Assembly: GCF_011492965.1 (NCBI RefSeq)
Contig: NZ_CP045121.1
Location: forward strand, 3,410,001 to 3,474,000
Direction: 5' to 3'
From: Rubrobacter marinus
Lineage (GTDB): Bacteria; Actinomycetota; Rubrobacteria; Rubrobacterales; Rubrobacteraceae
DNA length: 64,000 nt
Positions 18,508 to 27,085 of the stretch are shown here, in pieces. The position numbers were made by a program, and so were the translations under genes. Every line of letters begins with the position of its first letter. Positions within the stretch are counted from its first letter, which is position 1. A model generated the notes under the pieces. It was not told where the DNA came from. It did not search any database and was given only the letters and a program-made list of their open reading frames with translations.

Positions 18508-19176
18508 TCAGACCCCGGGGGCTACCCTCCCGGCCGAGATACCGGAGAGGTAGCCGAGCGCGTCCTCCACCCCGACCACGTCGGCGTATTTCGCGTTCAG
18601 ATCGAACAGGCTCTGGTCGTGCGCCGCCTGAGAACGGTCGCCGACCGCCTCCCGTACGACCATCGGCCGGAAACCGTTCTGCAAGGCATCTACCGCGGTC
18701 GCCCGCACGCACCCGCTCGTCGTACACCCGGCGATAAGCAGGGTGTCGACCCTGAGAGAGTTGAGCCGCGAGAGCAAGTCCGTCCCGAAGAACGACGAGG
18801 CGTACTTTTTAGCGATCACGGGCTCCTCGGGGAGCGGGCCCAAAGAAGGGTCCACCTCGACCTCGGGCATCCCCTCCCGCAGCGTCATGAGCCCGGCCAT
18901 CTTCTTCGCCCAGATGCCGGCGTCGCGCAGATCGCCCTCCTCGTAAGCGACGGTCGTGTAGTACACGGGGATTCCGGCGGACCGCGCCGCAGCGAGCAGC
19001 CGCCGCGTCTCGGCCAGCTGCGGCGTGAGGTCCGCCCCGAGCGGCAACTCGGGGTTGGTAAACCCCTGAACCAGGTCTATCACCACGAGGGCCGGCTTCT
19101 CGCCGTACCCGATCTTCATCCCGAAGCCCCGATCCTCGAAGAGCCGATCCATCTCAGAAGTCACGTTTCCCACCAC
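18508..19176 (-). CDS. isochorismatase-family amidohydrolase (N-carbamoylsarcosine amidase/maleamate amidase-like)
   Basis: A 222-residue cysteine hydrolase with the expected triad: Asp in VVIDLVQGF, Lys in IAKKYASSFFG, Cys in IAGCTTSGCVRAT. The opening FEDRGFGMKIGYGEKPALV resembles N-carbamoylsarcosine amidase and maleamate amidohydrolase. Start is uncertain: tandem GTG codons at 19176-19171 or the ATG eight codons in. It is the first gene after an IclR-type operator. If HyuAB at 1334-5451 acts on an N-methylhydantoin-like ring, this enzyme could hydrolyse the carbamoyl product; the alternative is ring-opening amide hydrolysis in aromatic catabolism. Confidence 0.85.
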   Translation of the reverse strand: MVGNVTSEMDRLFEDRGFGMKIGYGEKPALVVIDLVQGFTNPELPLGADLTPQLAETRRLLAAARSAGIPVYYTTVAYEEGDLRDAGIWAKKMAGLMTLREGMPEVEVDPSLGPLPEEPVIAKKYASSFFGTDLLSRLNSLRVDTLLIAGCTTSGCVRATAVDALQNGFRPMVVREAVGDRSQAAHDQSLFDLNAKYADVVGVEDALGYLSGISAGRVAPGV

Positions 19177-19290
19177 CTTCCGGAGGCAAGGGTTCGATGC
19201 CTCCGCTTCTACGCCGGCCTCAGCCGATGCTTCTCTGTACCTTTTCCTTCCCCCGCCGAGGTCGTTCCGCTCCCTCGCTTCGGAGCTCGA

Positions 19291-19344
19291 ATTCTTTGAG
19301 ATCGAGGTAGCCGGGTCAAGTATTTGGGTTCGATTATTTCGAAC
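19291..19344 (-). promoter_or_regulatory. IclR-type operator plus promoter of the isochorismatase operon
   Basis: Perfect operator GTTCG-N7-CGAAC at 19328-19344, then 8 bp, TTGACC (19314-19319), 17 bp, AAGAAT (19291-19296), reading on the minus strand. The operator centre lies near -52 relative to the predicted start of transcription, an activator position. Confidence 0.75.
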
Positions 19345-19435
19345 GACTCTCTTCTACTAGCCTTTCTACGGCTCCTTGCAGCAAGGTGCTGGAATATGCA
19401 ATCCGGCGCGCAATAACGGCCGTGGATGCGCCGCT

Positions 19436-20665
19436 TCAGCCGGAAACCCGGCCTTTCGGGCGCCAGCGGAGCCCGTGCCTCGGGGTGAAGGTGGTCAGGA
19501 CGGCGACGAGCATGAACCCGGCCACGGCCCAGAACACGAGGCCCGGACGTCCGGAATCCATCGCGAAGCCCGGTATCGGCGGCACCGCCATCACTCCCAG
19601 GCTGAGCCCCGTGGAGACGAAGCCGAATCTCCTGCCGGCCTTTCCCTCGGGGGTCGCCTCGCGCACCATCTTGTCGCGGCTGGGCATGATGACCCCGTGG
19701 AAAGCCCCCGCGACGGCGAGGATCGGGAAGAGCAGCCAGACCGGCGGTCGGGCCACCGCGAGCAGGAGCATAAGCAGCGTGCCCCCGGTGAACATTACCC
19801 CGACCACGTGGGCGTGGTTGCTCTTGACCCTGTCCGCGACCAGACCGCCGAGGAGTATCCCGAAAGAGAGGGTAGCCAGGTAGACGGTGAGCGCGACGTT
19901 GGCGAGGCTCAGGGGCATCTCGTAGATCTGCGCAAGGCTCGAAGGCTCGAACGCCTGTATCCCGGAGCTGGCCGTCGAGGTGAAGACGTAGAAGGCGAAC
20001 ATCAGCAAGAGCGCCTGCGACAAGAAGAGCGAGGAGTTCCCGCTCCCAGTTCCGCCTTCGCGGGTCACCTTCTCGGGCTGCGGGACGGGGCGGGGAGCCT
20101 CCAAGCATAGAGACACGAGGAGAGCGAGGATCATCCCGGCGAGTCCGGCGGCGGCGAAGGCCCACTCCCAGCCGAGCGCGGCGTAGAGGACCGCGACCGT
20201 GATCGGGGCGACGGCGCTCCCCGCGTAGCCGCTGAAGGTGTGGAGGCTGTATGGCTTTCCGGATCGCTCCTTGCTGAACGCGGAGGAGAGAAGCGAGTAG
20301 TCCGCCGGATGGAAGACGCTCTGTCCCACCCCGGCCACGAGCGCTAACACGAGCAGAACCGCGTAGTTCGGGGCCAGACCGTATAGCGCGAACGCCGTAC
20401 CGTTCGTTAGCAGTCCGCCGACGAGTACCGGCTTCGCGCCGTACCGATCCGCCAGGTACCCCGAGGGCACCTGAAAGAGACCGTTCGTGAGCTGGTAGAG
20501 GGTGACCAGGACCCCGAGTTGCACGAAGATTATGTCGAACTCCGCCACCGCCGGAAAGAGCGGGGGCAGCGTCAGGAGCCAGAAGTGGCTCAGGGTGTGA
20601 CCGGCGCAGATCCAGGCAAGCGCACGCCCCGGGCGCGTTACCTTCGGCGCCCCCGCGACCTCCAC
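19436..20665 (-). CDS. MFS transporter
   Basis: A 409-residue membrane protein with about 12 hydrophobic helices and the MFS loop 2-3 motif (GYLADRYGAKPV). It is a secondary carrier; the direction and substrate cannot be told. The predicted start is GTG 20665 with no strong ribosome site. It lies upstream of the isochorismatase operon on the same strand but is separated from it by that operon's own promoter. Confidence 0.85.
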   Translation of the reverse strand: MEVAGAPKVTRPGRALAWICAGHTLSHFWLLTLPPLFPAVAEFDIIFVQLGVLVTLYQLTNGLFQVPSGYLADRYGAKPVLVGGLLTNGTAFALYGLAPNYAVLLVLALVAGVGQSVFHPADYSLLSSAFSKERSGKPYSLHTFSGYAGSAVAPITVAVLYAALGWEWAFAAAGLAGMILALLVSLCLEAPRPVPQPEKVTREGGTGSGNSSLFLSQALLLMFAFYVFTSTASSGIQAFEPSSLAQIYEMPLSLANVALTVYLATLSFGILLGGLVADRVKSNHAHVVGVMFTGGTLLMLLLAVARPPVWLLFPILAVAGAFHGVIMPSRDKMVREATPEGKAGRRFGFVSTGLSLGVMAVPPIPGFAMDSGRPGLVFWAVAGFMLVAVLTTFTPRHGLRWRPKGRVSG

Positions 20666-21143
20666 TACGGCTCGCGCGAGGGTACAACCTCAGAGGCTTG
20701 CAAAACGAAGAATCCTACGAGCGCTGGCACCGTGCTTACCGAGCAGGCGAGTCCCCTAACGGTCACGCAGGTGGCCTCCGAGAAACCCGGATCGCCGACG
20801 CTCTCACTGGCACCGCTTTTCTCCCCGAAAGAGGTCACAGGAGGTGCCTCCGTTCCCGTCATGCGAGCTTCCCCCCTCTCGATTCCGCCGTCGGATCATG
20901 CCCGATCTCCACCCGGACGCTTCACCTTGAGATCGCCGCCGAAACGCTGGGCGACGACTCTTGCCGGAGGCCAGATGCCTCCTCGAGGAGGTAAGTCCGT
21001 GACGAGCCCCGGGTCGCGCTCGCCGTTCGGCATTCGCGTATATGTCCTGGATGTTTGGCGCAGACGAACGCTCGAGGATCACCCGCGAGCTTTCGCCGCT
21101 ACGCTCCTGGCATGCGTGGCTCTCTTTGGCGACAATAGGCCGC
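20666..21143 (+). other. divergent intergenic region between two MFS genes
   Basis: 478 bp between a minus-strand and a plus-strand MFS gene. Open frames run through it on both strands but show no family features and are probably high-GC shadows. No copy of the GTTCG-N7-CGAAC operator is present, and I see no clear promoter or terminator. Confidence 0.5.
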
Positions 21144-22325
21144 ATGATGTCGGACAAGCCTTCCGGTGGCAAAAATTCCGCCGGCTTGTGGAAGAGGTCG
21201 TTCGTGTTCGCGGTGGCGGCAACCTTCGGCATCTTCTTCAGCCACCAGACGCTCATCGTCCTGACGCCTTACTACGTCGCAGCCTCGGGGTCTGGAGACG
21301 CAGTGACGGGCTCCATCACGGGCGTCTTCATGTTCGCGGCCACCGTAACGCCGCTAGCGATGGCAAGGCTGCTCTCTCTCTACGACACGCGCAGCCTCCT
21401 CGTGGTAAGCGTGTTGCTACTCGCCGCGCCAGCGTTCGCCTACTCTCTCACCCCCGATCCCGTATCCGTCGCCGCCCTCAGCCTCGTTCGGGGCGTGGGG
21501 TTCGGTATCGCGGCGGTCGCCTGCGCGATGGTGATCTCGGTGCAGGCCCCGCCGGAACGTCGCGGCGCAGCGGTGGGGTGGTTCGGCCTGGCGGCCTCGG
21601 CGCCCGCCATCTTCGGGCCGGGCCTCGCTTTCGCCCTAGTCGGCGCCTTCGGCTTCGTGTACATGTTCCTGTTCGTGGGACTCGTCACGTTCCTCTCGCT
21701 CGCCGCGGTACTGCCGCTCGGACCGATGCCCCCGATCCCGGCGGGCGGCGCGGGCGTGAGCCGGGCGCTCCGCCGGAGCGCGCTACTCCTCCCCTCCGCG
21801 ATGTTCGCATTCGCGGCGCTGGTCTACGGCGGGCTTCTCACGTTCGTCCCGCTCTACCTGGAGACGGCGGAGGTGAACGGTTCGTCGGTGCTCTTTTTCC
21901 TGATCTTCGGCACCTCCATAGCCGTCTCCCGGGCGCTCGGCGGCACGCTCCTCGAACGCTTCGGTGCGGCGGTCGTGTTCCCCGTCAGCCTGGGAGCCTC
22001 CATCTTCGCCGTTCTCTTACTGGCGCTGGTACCGCTCGCCGGCGTGCCACCCCTGGTAGCCCTGCTCTTCGGGTGCGGCTTCGGGACCGCGGCCACCGCC
22101 ACTCACGCCGTCCTCGTCTCCCGGGTAAGCCGCGAAGGCTACGGTACGGTCAACGCCCTCTACAACGTCGCGTTCAACGGCGGCATAGGCGCGGGCGGGG
22201 CGCTCTTCGGCGTCGTCGCCCAGGCCGGCGGGTACGCGTTCACCTTCCTATCCGCGGCTCTCTGGCTCGCCGCCAGCGCAGCCCTCTTCCTACTCGACAG
22301 GGCTATGTCCGGAAGCGACGAGTAA
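21144..22325 (+). CDS. MFS transporter
   Basis: A 393-residue 12-helix carrier. The open frame extends to 21042, but the sequence before ATG 21144 (followed at once by a second ATG) is not membrane-protein-like; the ribosome site is weak, so the start is uncertain. The first helix begins about FVFAVAATFGIFF. It is unlike the neighbouring carriers in sequence, and stands alone on the plus strand between minus-strand operons. Substrate unknown. Confidence 0.82.
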   Translation: MMSDKPSGGKNSAGLWKRSFVFAVAATFGIFFSHQTLIVLTPYYVAASGSGDAVTGSITGVFMFAATVTPLAMARLLSLYDTRSLLVVSVLLLAAPAFAYSLTPDPVSVAALSLVRGVGFGIAAVACAMVISVQAPPERRGAAVGWFGLAASAPAIFGPGLAFALVGAFGFVYMFLFVGLVTFLSLAAVLPLGPMPPIPAGGAGVSRALRRSALLLPSAMFAFAALVYGGLLTFVPLYLETAEVNGSSVLFFLIFGTSIAVSRALGGTLLERFGAAVVFPVSLGASIFAVLLLALVPLAGVPPLVALLFGCGFGTAATATHAVLVSRVSREGYGTVNALYNVAFNGGIGAGGALFGVVAQAGGYAFTFLSAALWLAASAALFLLDRAMSGSDE

Positions 22326-22437
22326 GGACCTCGGGCTTCTCGTCCGTTCGCTCTCGGTCTTCCCTCACGGGGTGCAACCAAGCGCAGCGGCTCGAGCGCG
22401 GAGGCGGGGCTTGAGGCGGGCCGGGGAGGGTTCTCGC

Positions 22438-23166
22438 CTAAAGACCTCTAGCTTCGAGGGCGCGGACGCGCCGTGCGTAGTATTCGAAGGCCTGCTCCAG
22501 GGCCTGCTTGTGGTAGATCCGCTTCTTCTTCGCCAGCGCCTCCTCGGGATCAGTCCAGGCCCTCGCTCCGCCCATGGCGTCCGCGAGCATCTGCACCCTG
22601 CACGCCCTCTCCAGGACGACGGCGGTCATCACCGCTTCGGCGATGCTCCCGCCCGCAGCGACCAGCCCATGGTTCTGGAGCAGGACGGCGTTGCTCCCGC
22701 CCAGCGTTCCGGCGAGGGCCTCCCCGAGCTCGCGGGTGACGATCAGGTCGGTGGTCTCGGAGAAGACCGGTAGGCCCCCGGCGAAGAGTGAGCCCTCGTG
22801 CCCCACCGGCAGGAGCGGGCGGTTCGTGGAACCGAAGGCGACGGCGTGCGGCGGGTGGGTGTGGACCACGCAGTCGACCTCCGGGCGGGCGCGCATGATC
22901 TCGGTGTGTATAAAGACTTCGCTGTGCCGGGGGCGCTCTCCGTCGACCTTCTTGCCGTCGAGGTCCACCGTGATTAGGTCGGAGGCCGAGATCTCCTCCA
23001 GCCCCATCGCGGCCGGCTTCATGTACAGCTTCTCCGGGTTCTCCGGTGTCCTAAGGGTTACGTGGCCCCAGATGATGTCCCCCTGCCCCTCCAAAGCCAG
23101 GATCTTGCACCCGTAGGCCAGCGCTTCCCTTACGTTCGTCTCCGCAGCCGCACTCCCTTGGCTCAC
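22438..23166 (-). CDS. class II aldolase/adducin family protein
   Basis: A 242-residue metal-dependent aldolase/decarboxylase fold with HTHPPH metal ligands and a third histidine in QNHGLVAAG. It is distinct from the paralogue at 16622. Known relatives include fuculose phosphate aldolase and aromatic-acid decarboxylases such as 3,4-dihydroxyphthalate decarboxylase; the latter would suit the Rieske oxygenase and Pht-like genes in this region. It is preceded by an MFS gene on the same strand. Confidence 0.85.
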   Translation of the reverse strand: MSQGSAAAETNVREALAYGCKILALEGQGDIIWGHVTLRTPENPEKLYMKPAAMGLEEISASDLITVDLDGKKVDGERPRHSEVFIHTEIMRARPEVDCVVHTHPPHAVAFGSTNRPLLPVGHEGSLFAGGLPVFSETTDLIVTRELGEALAGTLGGSNAVLLQNHGLVAAGGSIAEAVMTAVVLERACRVQMLADAMGGARAWTDPEEALAKKKRIYHKQALEQAFEYYARRVRALEARGL

Positions 23167-23355
23167 GCCTACCCTCCAGGTCTCGCGCCGTCTCCTACCG
23201 CAGATCCTTCATCGAGTAGTACCATCCCGCTCCGGTAACCCCCTTTCGAGCAGCCCTACGCTCCACGACCCTACTGCCACGGCTCCCTCCTTCCTTTTCG
23301 TCACACGACACCCACCCCTGTCAGGCAGAGCTCCGGCTCTTCTTTTTTCGGTCCG

Positions 23356-24582
23356 CTACCCGATCCTCGCCTCCCTGATCCCGAGGCTGACGAGGGCGCC
23401 GACGAGCGCTGCCGCCGCCATCAGCGCGAACGCCGAAGCATAGCTCCCCGAGCCATCGTAGATCAGGCCGCCGAGGTATGTCCCGGCCGCGCCGCCGATC
23501 TGATGCGTCAGAAGGAGCCACCCGACGAGGACGCCGGTGGAGAGCAGGCCGTAACGGGCGCGCACTATACCGACCGTCGGGGCCATGTTGGCGATGAAGG
23601 TGAACCCGAACACGAGGGCGAAGAGGTAGAGCAGCACGAGGTCGCCGCTCCCGACGACGAGGACGAGCAGGGGCAACGAGAGGGCCCTGAGCCCGTAGAT
23701 TATCGCGAGCGCCCCTTTTCGCGAAGAGATATCGCTCAACCAGCCGGCCGCGATGGAGCCGACGACGCCAGCTGCGGAGAGTACGGCAAAGGCGTTGGCG
23801 GCCGTGACGCTCGAGATGCCTATCCCTTCCGCGAACGGCACCAAGTGTATCGCGACAAACTGGTCGGTGAAGCCGCAGACGAAGAAGCCCACGGCGAGCG
23901 CCCAGAAGGCGAAGGTCCCGAGAGCGCTCCGCAGGGAGAACGCCTCCTGAGTTGCTCCGGGGCTCGCCTCTTCGGTGCCGCCCTCCGCGCCCGGCGGGGT
24001 CTCCCGGACGAGCCACAGTATCAGGGGGAGGGAAACGGCCATCGCCACCCCAACGGCCAGGTAGCTCTCGCGCCAGCCGAACCCCAGGATAAGGGCCGCG
24101 ACGACCGGGACGAAGATCGTCTGTCCGGCAGGGCGCGCGGCCGTGACGATCCCCTGGGCCATCCCCTGCCCGCGCTCGAACCAGCGCGCGACCAGCACGG
24201 AGGTTGGGATCAGGGAGGCGAACGAGACCCCGACGCCGAAGAGCACCCCGTAGAAAGCGGCCAGGTACCAGACGGACGGTACCCAGAACAGGCCCCCGAA
24301 GCCGACGGCGACGAGCACGGTACCGCCGGCCATCACCGCCCTGGCCCCGAAGCGGTTGGTCAGCGTCCCCGCCAGCGGCTGCGTCACCCCGTAGACCACC
24401 AGGTTAAGCGCGGCCACGCCGGAAACCGTCGCCCGGTCCCAGCCGAGCTCCCCCTCCATAGGCGCGATGAACACGGTGAACGCCGAGCGAGCGCCCGAGA
24501 CCAGAAAGACCACCAGGACCGAGATGGCGACGATGATCCACCCGTAGGAGATGGAGCCACGACGCCAGAACGGTCTCTTCAA
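23356..24582 (-). CDS. MFS transporter (monocarboxylate/oxalate-formate antiporter-like)
   Basis: A 408-residue carrier with 12 predicted helices, start TTG 24582. The N-terminal helix YGWIIVAISVLVVFLVSGAR and GWDRATVSG segment resemble monocarboxylate and oxalate/formate type MFS proteins, which move organic acids. No strong ribosome site is seen. It lies between a class II aldolase gene and the zinc-ribbon protein on the same strand. Confidence 0.85.
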   Translation of the reverse strand: MKRPFWRRGSISYGWIIVAISVLVVFLVSGARSAFTVFIAPMEGELGWDRATVSGVAALNLVVYGVTQPLAGTLTNRFGARAVMAGGTVLVAVGFGGLFWVPSVWYLAAFYGVLFGVGVSFASLIPTSVLVARWFERGQGMAQGIVTAARPAGQTIFVPVVAALILGFGWRESYLAVGVAMAVSLPLILWLVRETPPGAEGGTEEASPGATQEAFSLRSALGTFAFWALAVGFFVCGFTDQFVAIHLVPFAEGIGISSVTAANAFAVLSAAGVVGSIAAGWLSDISSRKGALAIIYGLRALSLPLLVLVVGSGDLVLLYLFALVFGFTFIANMAPTVGIVRARYGLLSTGVLVGWLLLTHQIGGAAGTYLGGLIYDGSGSYASAFALMAAAALVGALVSLGIREARIG

Positions 24583-24594
24583 AAAACGTTACCG

Positions 24595-24615
24595 CCGGGG
24601 CCCGCAGGCCCCCGG
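24595..24615 (-). terminator. GC hairpin followed by a T-tract
   Basis: An 8-bp inverted repeat with one bulge and a 4-base loop, 26 bp beyond the zinc-ribbon stop. On the minus strand a run of six T follows about 8 bases later, as in a Rho-independent terminator. Confidence 0.5.
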
Positions 24616-24640
24616 ACGAGTTCCTCCGCTACGTTTGCCG

Positions 24641-24865
24641 CTAATCCTCCGCCGGCTCGGTGGCCGTCATGCGGCTGACTTCCCGAACCTCGCCCTTCCA
24701 GCGGCAGTTCGAGCACCAGCAGTAGTAGACGGTGTCCTCCGAGTCCCAGTACTCGTTGATCAGGCTGCCGGGCTCCAGCATCAACTGGCCGCAGTTGGGG
24801 CAGTGGACAGCCTTATTCTGAATCTTGACTTCGTTCTCGAGGTTGGTCGCGTTCGCCTCGCTCAT
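24641..24865 (-). CDS. small zinc-ribbon protein of unknown function (74 residues)
   Basis: The start ATG 24865 follows GAGAGGTGA. The protein has two cysteine pairs, CPNC near 22-25 and CWCSNC near 49-54, forming a zinc ribbon, and a charged C-terminus. It is not a recognised ribosomal or transcription factor ribbon. Position directly after a TRAP permease gene (a hairpin lies between) and before an MFS gene gives no firm role. It recalls the cysteine-rich 98-residue subunit at 1057 only in general character. Confidence 0.65.
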   Translation of the reverse strand: MSEANATNLENEVKIQNKAVHCPNCGQLMLEPGSLINEYWDSEDTVYYCWCSNCRWKGEVREVSRMTATEPAED

Positions 24866-24912
24866 CTCGTCACCTCTCTCGTCGTGCGTTTCGACAACGT
24901 CGTCGCTTCGGC

Positions 24913-24953
24913 ATGGCCGTACGGGAGACGATTGGCGTCTCCGGTACGGCCAT
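24913..24953 (-). terminator. long hairpin downstream of the TRAP permease gene
   Basis: 18-base arms (24913-24930 and 24936-24953) with a single mismatch and a 5-base loop, starting 5 bp after the permease stop codon. Confidence 0.7.
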
Positions 24954-24957
24954 CGTC

Positions 24958-27009
24958 CTACTGGTAAGCCTCCGCGCCCGAGGGCACGGTCTGCTCGGGC
25001 ACCCGAACCTCGGGCTCCTGCTTGGGGCGCCTCTGCTCGGGCTCCGGCGCCCACCTTGGGTTCCTGTATCTGTACCCGAGGAAGGCGAAGACCGCCAGGG
25101 CACCTATGGCGCTGGTAACGAGGTTCGGGTAAATAACGAAGATCCCGAGCGCCAGCAGCGCGAGCCTCTCCCACCACACGACGGGTCCCCGTCCGAACCA
25201 GCCCTCCGCCGTCACCGCGAGAGCGAAGGCGACCACCGCGCCAGCCAGGAACGCCTCCACGATCTCCGGCACGCTCCCCTGCAAGAGCAGGCCTGGCCTG
25301 AAGACGAAGACGAACGGGAAGACGAACCCGACCAGGGCGAGCCTACACGCCTGCCAGCCGATAGCCATGGGGTTCGCGTTGGCGATTGGCGCGGCGGTAA
25401 ATGCCGCGACCGCTATAGGCGGCGTGATCGCCGACATGGCGGCGAAGTACAGCAAGAACATGTGGGTCTCGAGGAGCGGCACGCCCAGCTCCAGCAGCGG
25501 GGGCGCGACCAGCGCGGCCGTCATGATGTACACGGCCGGCGTCGGCAGGCCAAGGCCCAGCAGGAGCGAGATGATCATCGAGACGATCAGCGCCGGGACG
25601 AGCAATCCGCCGGTAAGCGAGAAGATTAGATACGTGAACTTGCCGGCGAGACCGGTCAGCTCTATGTCGCCGATCACGAGCCCGGCGGCGGCGCAGGCGA
25701 TGCCCAGCCCCACGATCATGAAGACCGTCGCCGTGCACGCGTCGACCAACTCGCGCGGCCCGATCCTCGTCGAGCGCTTGAACCAGCTGACCACCACGGT
25801 AGCGGCGATGGCGGCGACCGCTATAAGGGACGGGGTGTAACCCTCAAGCAGAAAGTAGACGAGGATGAACAGCGGGATCAGGTACATCCAGCCCCGCTTG
25901 AGCGCGGCCACTATGCCTACGATCTGGTCGGCGGGGAGCCTCCCCATCGCCCATCTCTGCGACCTGTGGTGAACCTGCAAGAAAACCCCGAGGTAGTAAA
26001 GGAGCGCCGTGAGGATCGCCGCCTTCGCGATATCCACGTACTCGATGCCCGTAAACTCGGCCATGATGAACGCCACGGCACCCATTACGGGAGGCAAGAT
26101 GGCACCGCCGCTCGAAGCGGCCGACTCCACTGCTCCTGAGAAGGTGCCGGTGTACCCGACGCGTTTCATTATCGGGATGTTGATCTGGCCGGTCGTCGCG
26201 ACGTCCGCCGTGGGACTCCCGGAGATCGAACCGTACAGGCCGCTGGACGCTATGCAGGCCTTGGCCGGCCCGCCGACCATCCGCCCCGTGGCCGAGGCAG
26301 CGATGTCGAAGAAGAGCTGCCCGCCGCCGGCCTTGTGGAACAGGTTCCCGAAAAGGACGAAGAGAAAGGCGTAGGTGGCCGCAACCTGGATCGAGGACCC
26401 GAACAGCCCCGTGGTCGTGAAGACCTGCTGCTCGAGGTAGTAGCCCAGCGCTATCGGCCTGTGGGCGAAAGTTCCGCTCAGAAAGCTGCCGAATGCCGTG
26501 TAGGACATAAGGCCTAGGACGACCGCCGTGAGCCCCCATCCCAGCGTGCGTCGGCTCGCCTCCACTACCAGCGCGATCAGCACGATACCCAGGACCGTCT
26601 CAAGCGTAGTGGGGGCCGTAAGCCCCTGGATCCAGTTCAAGTACCGCTCTATGTTCACGACCAGGTAGGCGCAGCAGACGAAGGACACGATAGCCAGGAG
26701 AACGTCGAGAGCGGTTATGTTCGCTACGTGCTTGGAGATCGTGGTGGTGAGAAAGGCGATCGGCAGCATGGCCGTGAGGAAGATTATGCTGTACTGGAGG
26801 GGAGGGTGGGTTCCGACAACCCCCAGCCAGAGCTCATAAAGGGTGATCGCCACCGCCATAGCGGTGAGGACGTAACCTATGATGCCCCCCGGGCGGACCC
26901 GGTTGCCCTCTCCTACGATTCCGACGAAGCTGAGCAAGGAACGGCGCTGGGCTGCCGGATCCTCCGCTCCTCCCGTCGTCTCTCTCCTTGTTTCGCGATC
27001 TTCTCTCAT
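24958..27009 (-). CDS. TRAP transporter fused permease (DctQM-type), TAXI class
   Basis: A 683-residue membrane protein joining the small 4-helix and large 12-helix TRAP subunits in one chain, as is usual for TAXI-type TRAP systems. The large-subunit signature region (SGSPTADVATTGQINIPIMK) and the IAVAAFTAAPIANANPMAIG segment are clear. It imports organic acids using an ion gradient together with the binding protein encoded 76 bp upstream. Start ATG 27009. Confidence 0.93.
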   Translation of the reverse strand: MREDRETRRETTGGAEDPAAQRRSLLSFVGIVGEGNRVRPGGIIGYVLTAMAVAITLYELWLGVVGTHPPLQYSIIFLTAMLPIAFLTTTISKHVANITALDVLLAIVSFVCCAYLVVNIERYLNWIQGLTAPTTLETVLGIVLIALVVEASRRTLGWGLTAVVLGLMSYTAFGSFLSGTFAHRPIALGYYLEQQVFTTTGLFGSSIQVAATYAFLFVLFGNLFHKAGGGQLFFDIAASATGRMVGGPAKACIASSGLYGSISGSPTADVATTGQINIPIMKRVGYTGTFSGAVESAASSGGAILPPVMGAVAFIMAEFTGIEYVDIAKAAILTALLYYLGVFLQVHHRSQRWAMGRLPADQIVGIVAALKRGWMYLIPLFILVYFLLEGYTPSLIAVAAIAATVVVSWFKRSTRIGPRELVDACTATVFMIVGLGIACAAAGLVIGDIELTGLAGKFTYLIFSLTGGLLVPALIVSMIISLLLGLGLPTPAVYIMTAALVAPPLLELGVPLLETHMFLLYFAAMSAITPPIAVAAFTAAPIANANPMAIGWQACRLALVGFVFPFVFVFRPGLLLQGSVPEIVEAFLAGAVVAFALAVTAEGWFGRGPVVWWERLALLALGIFVIYPNLVTSAIGALAVFAFLGYRYRNPRWAPEPEQRRPKQEPEVRVPEQTVPSGAEAYQ

Positions 27010-27085
27010 GCGCCTCCTCCGTTACCCCCTCCTATACGGGAGAAGGCCGCGCGCGAGGCGGCCCCTTCCCACGCACCTTCGAACG

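Noticed and set aside
20519..22414. 631-codon plus-strand frame over the MFS gene
   Set aside because: Arg/Pro-rich and without membrane segments; the MFS frame at 21144-22325 is the real gene.
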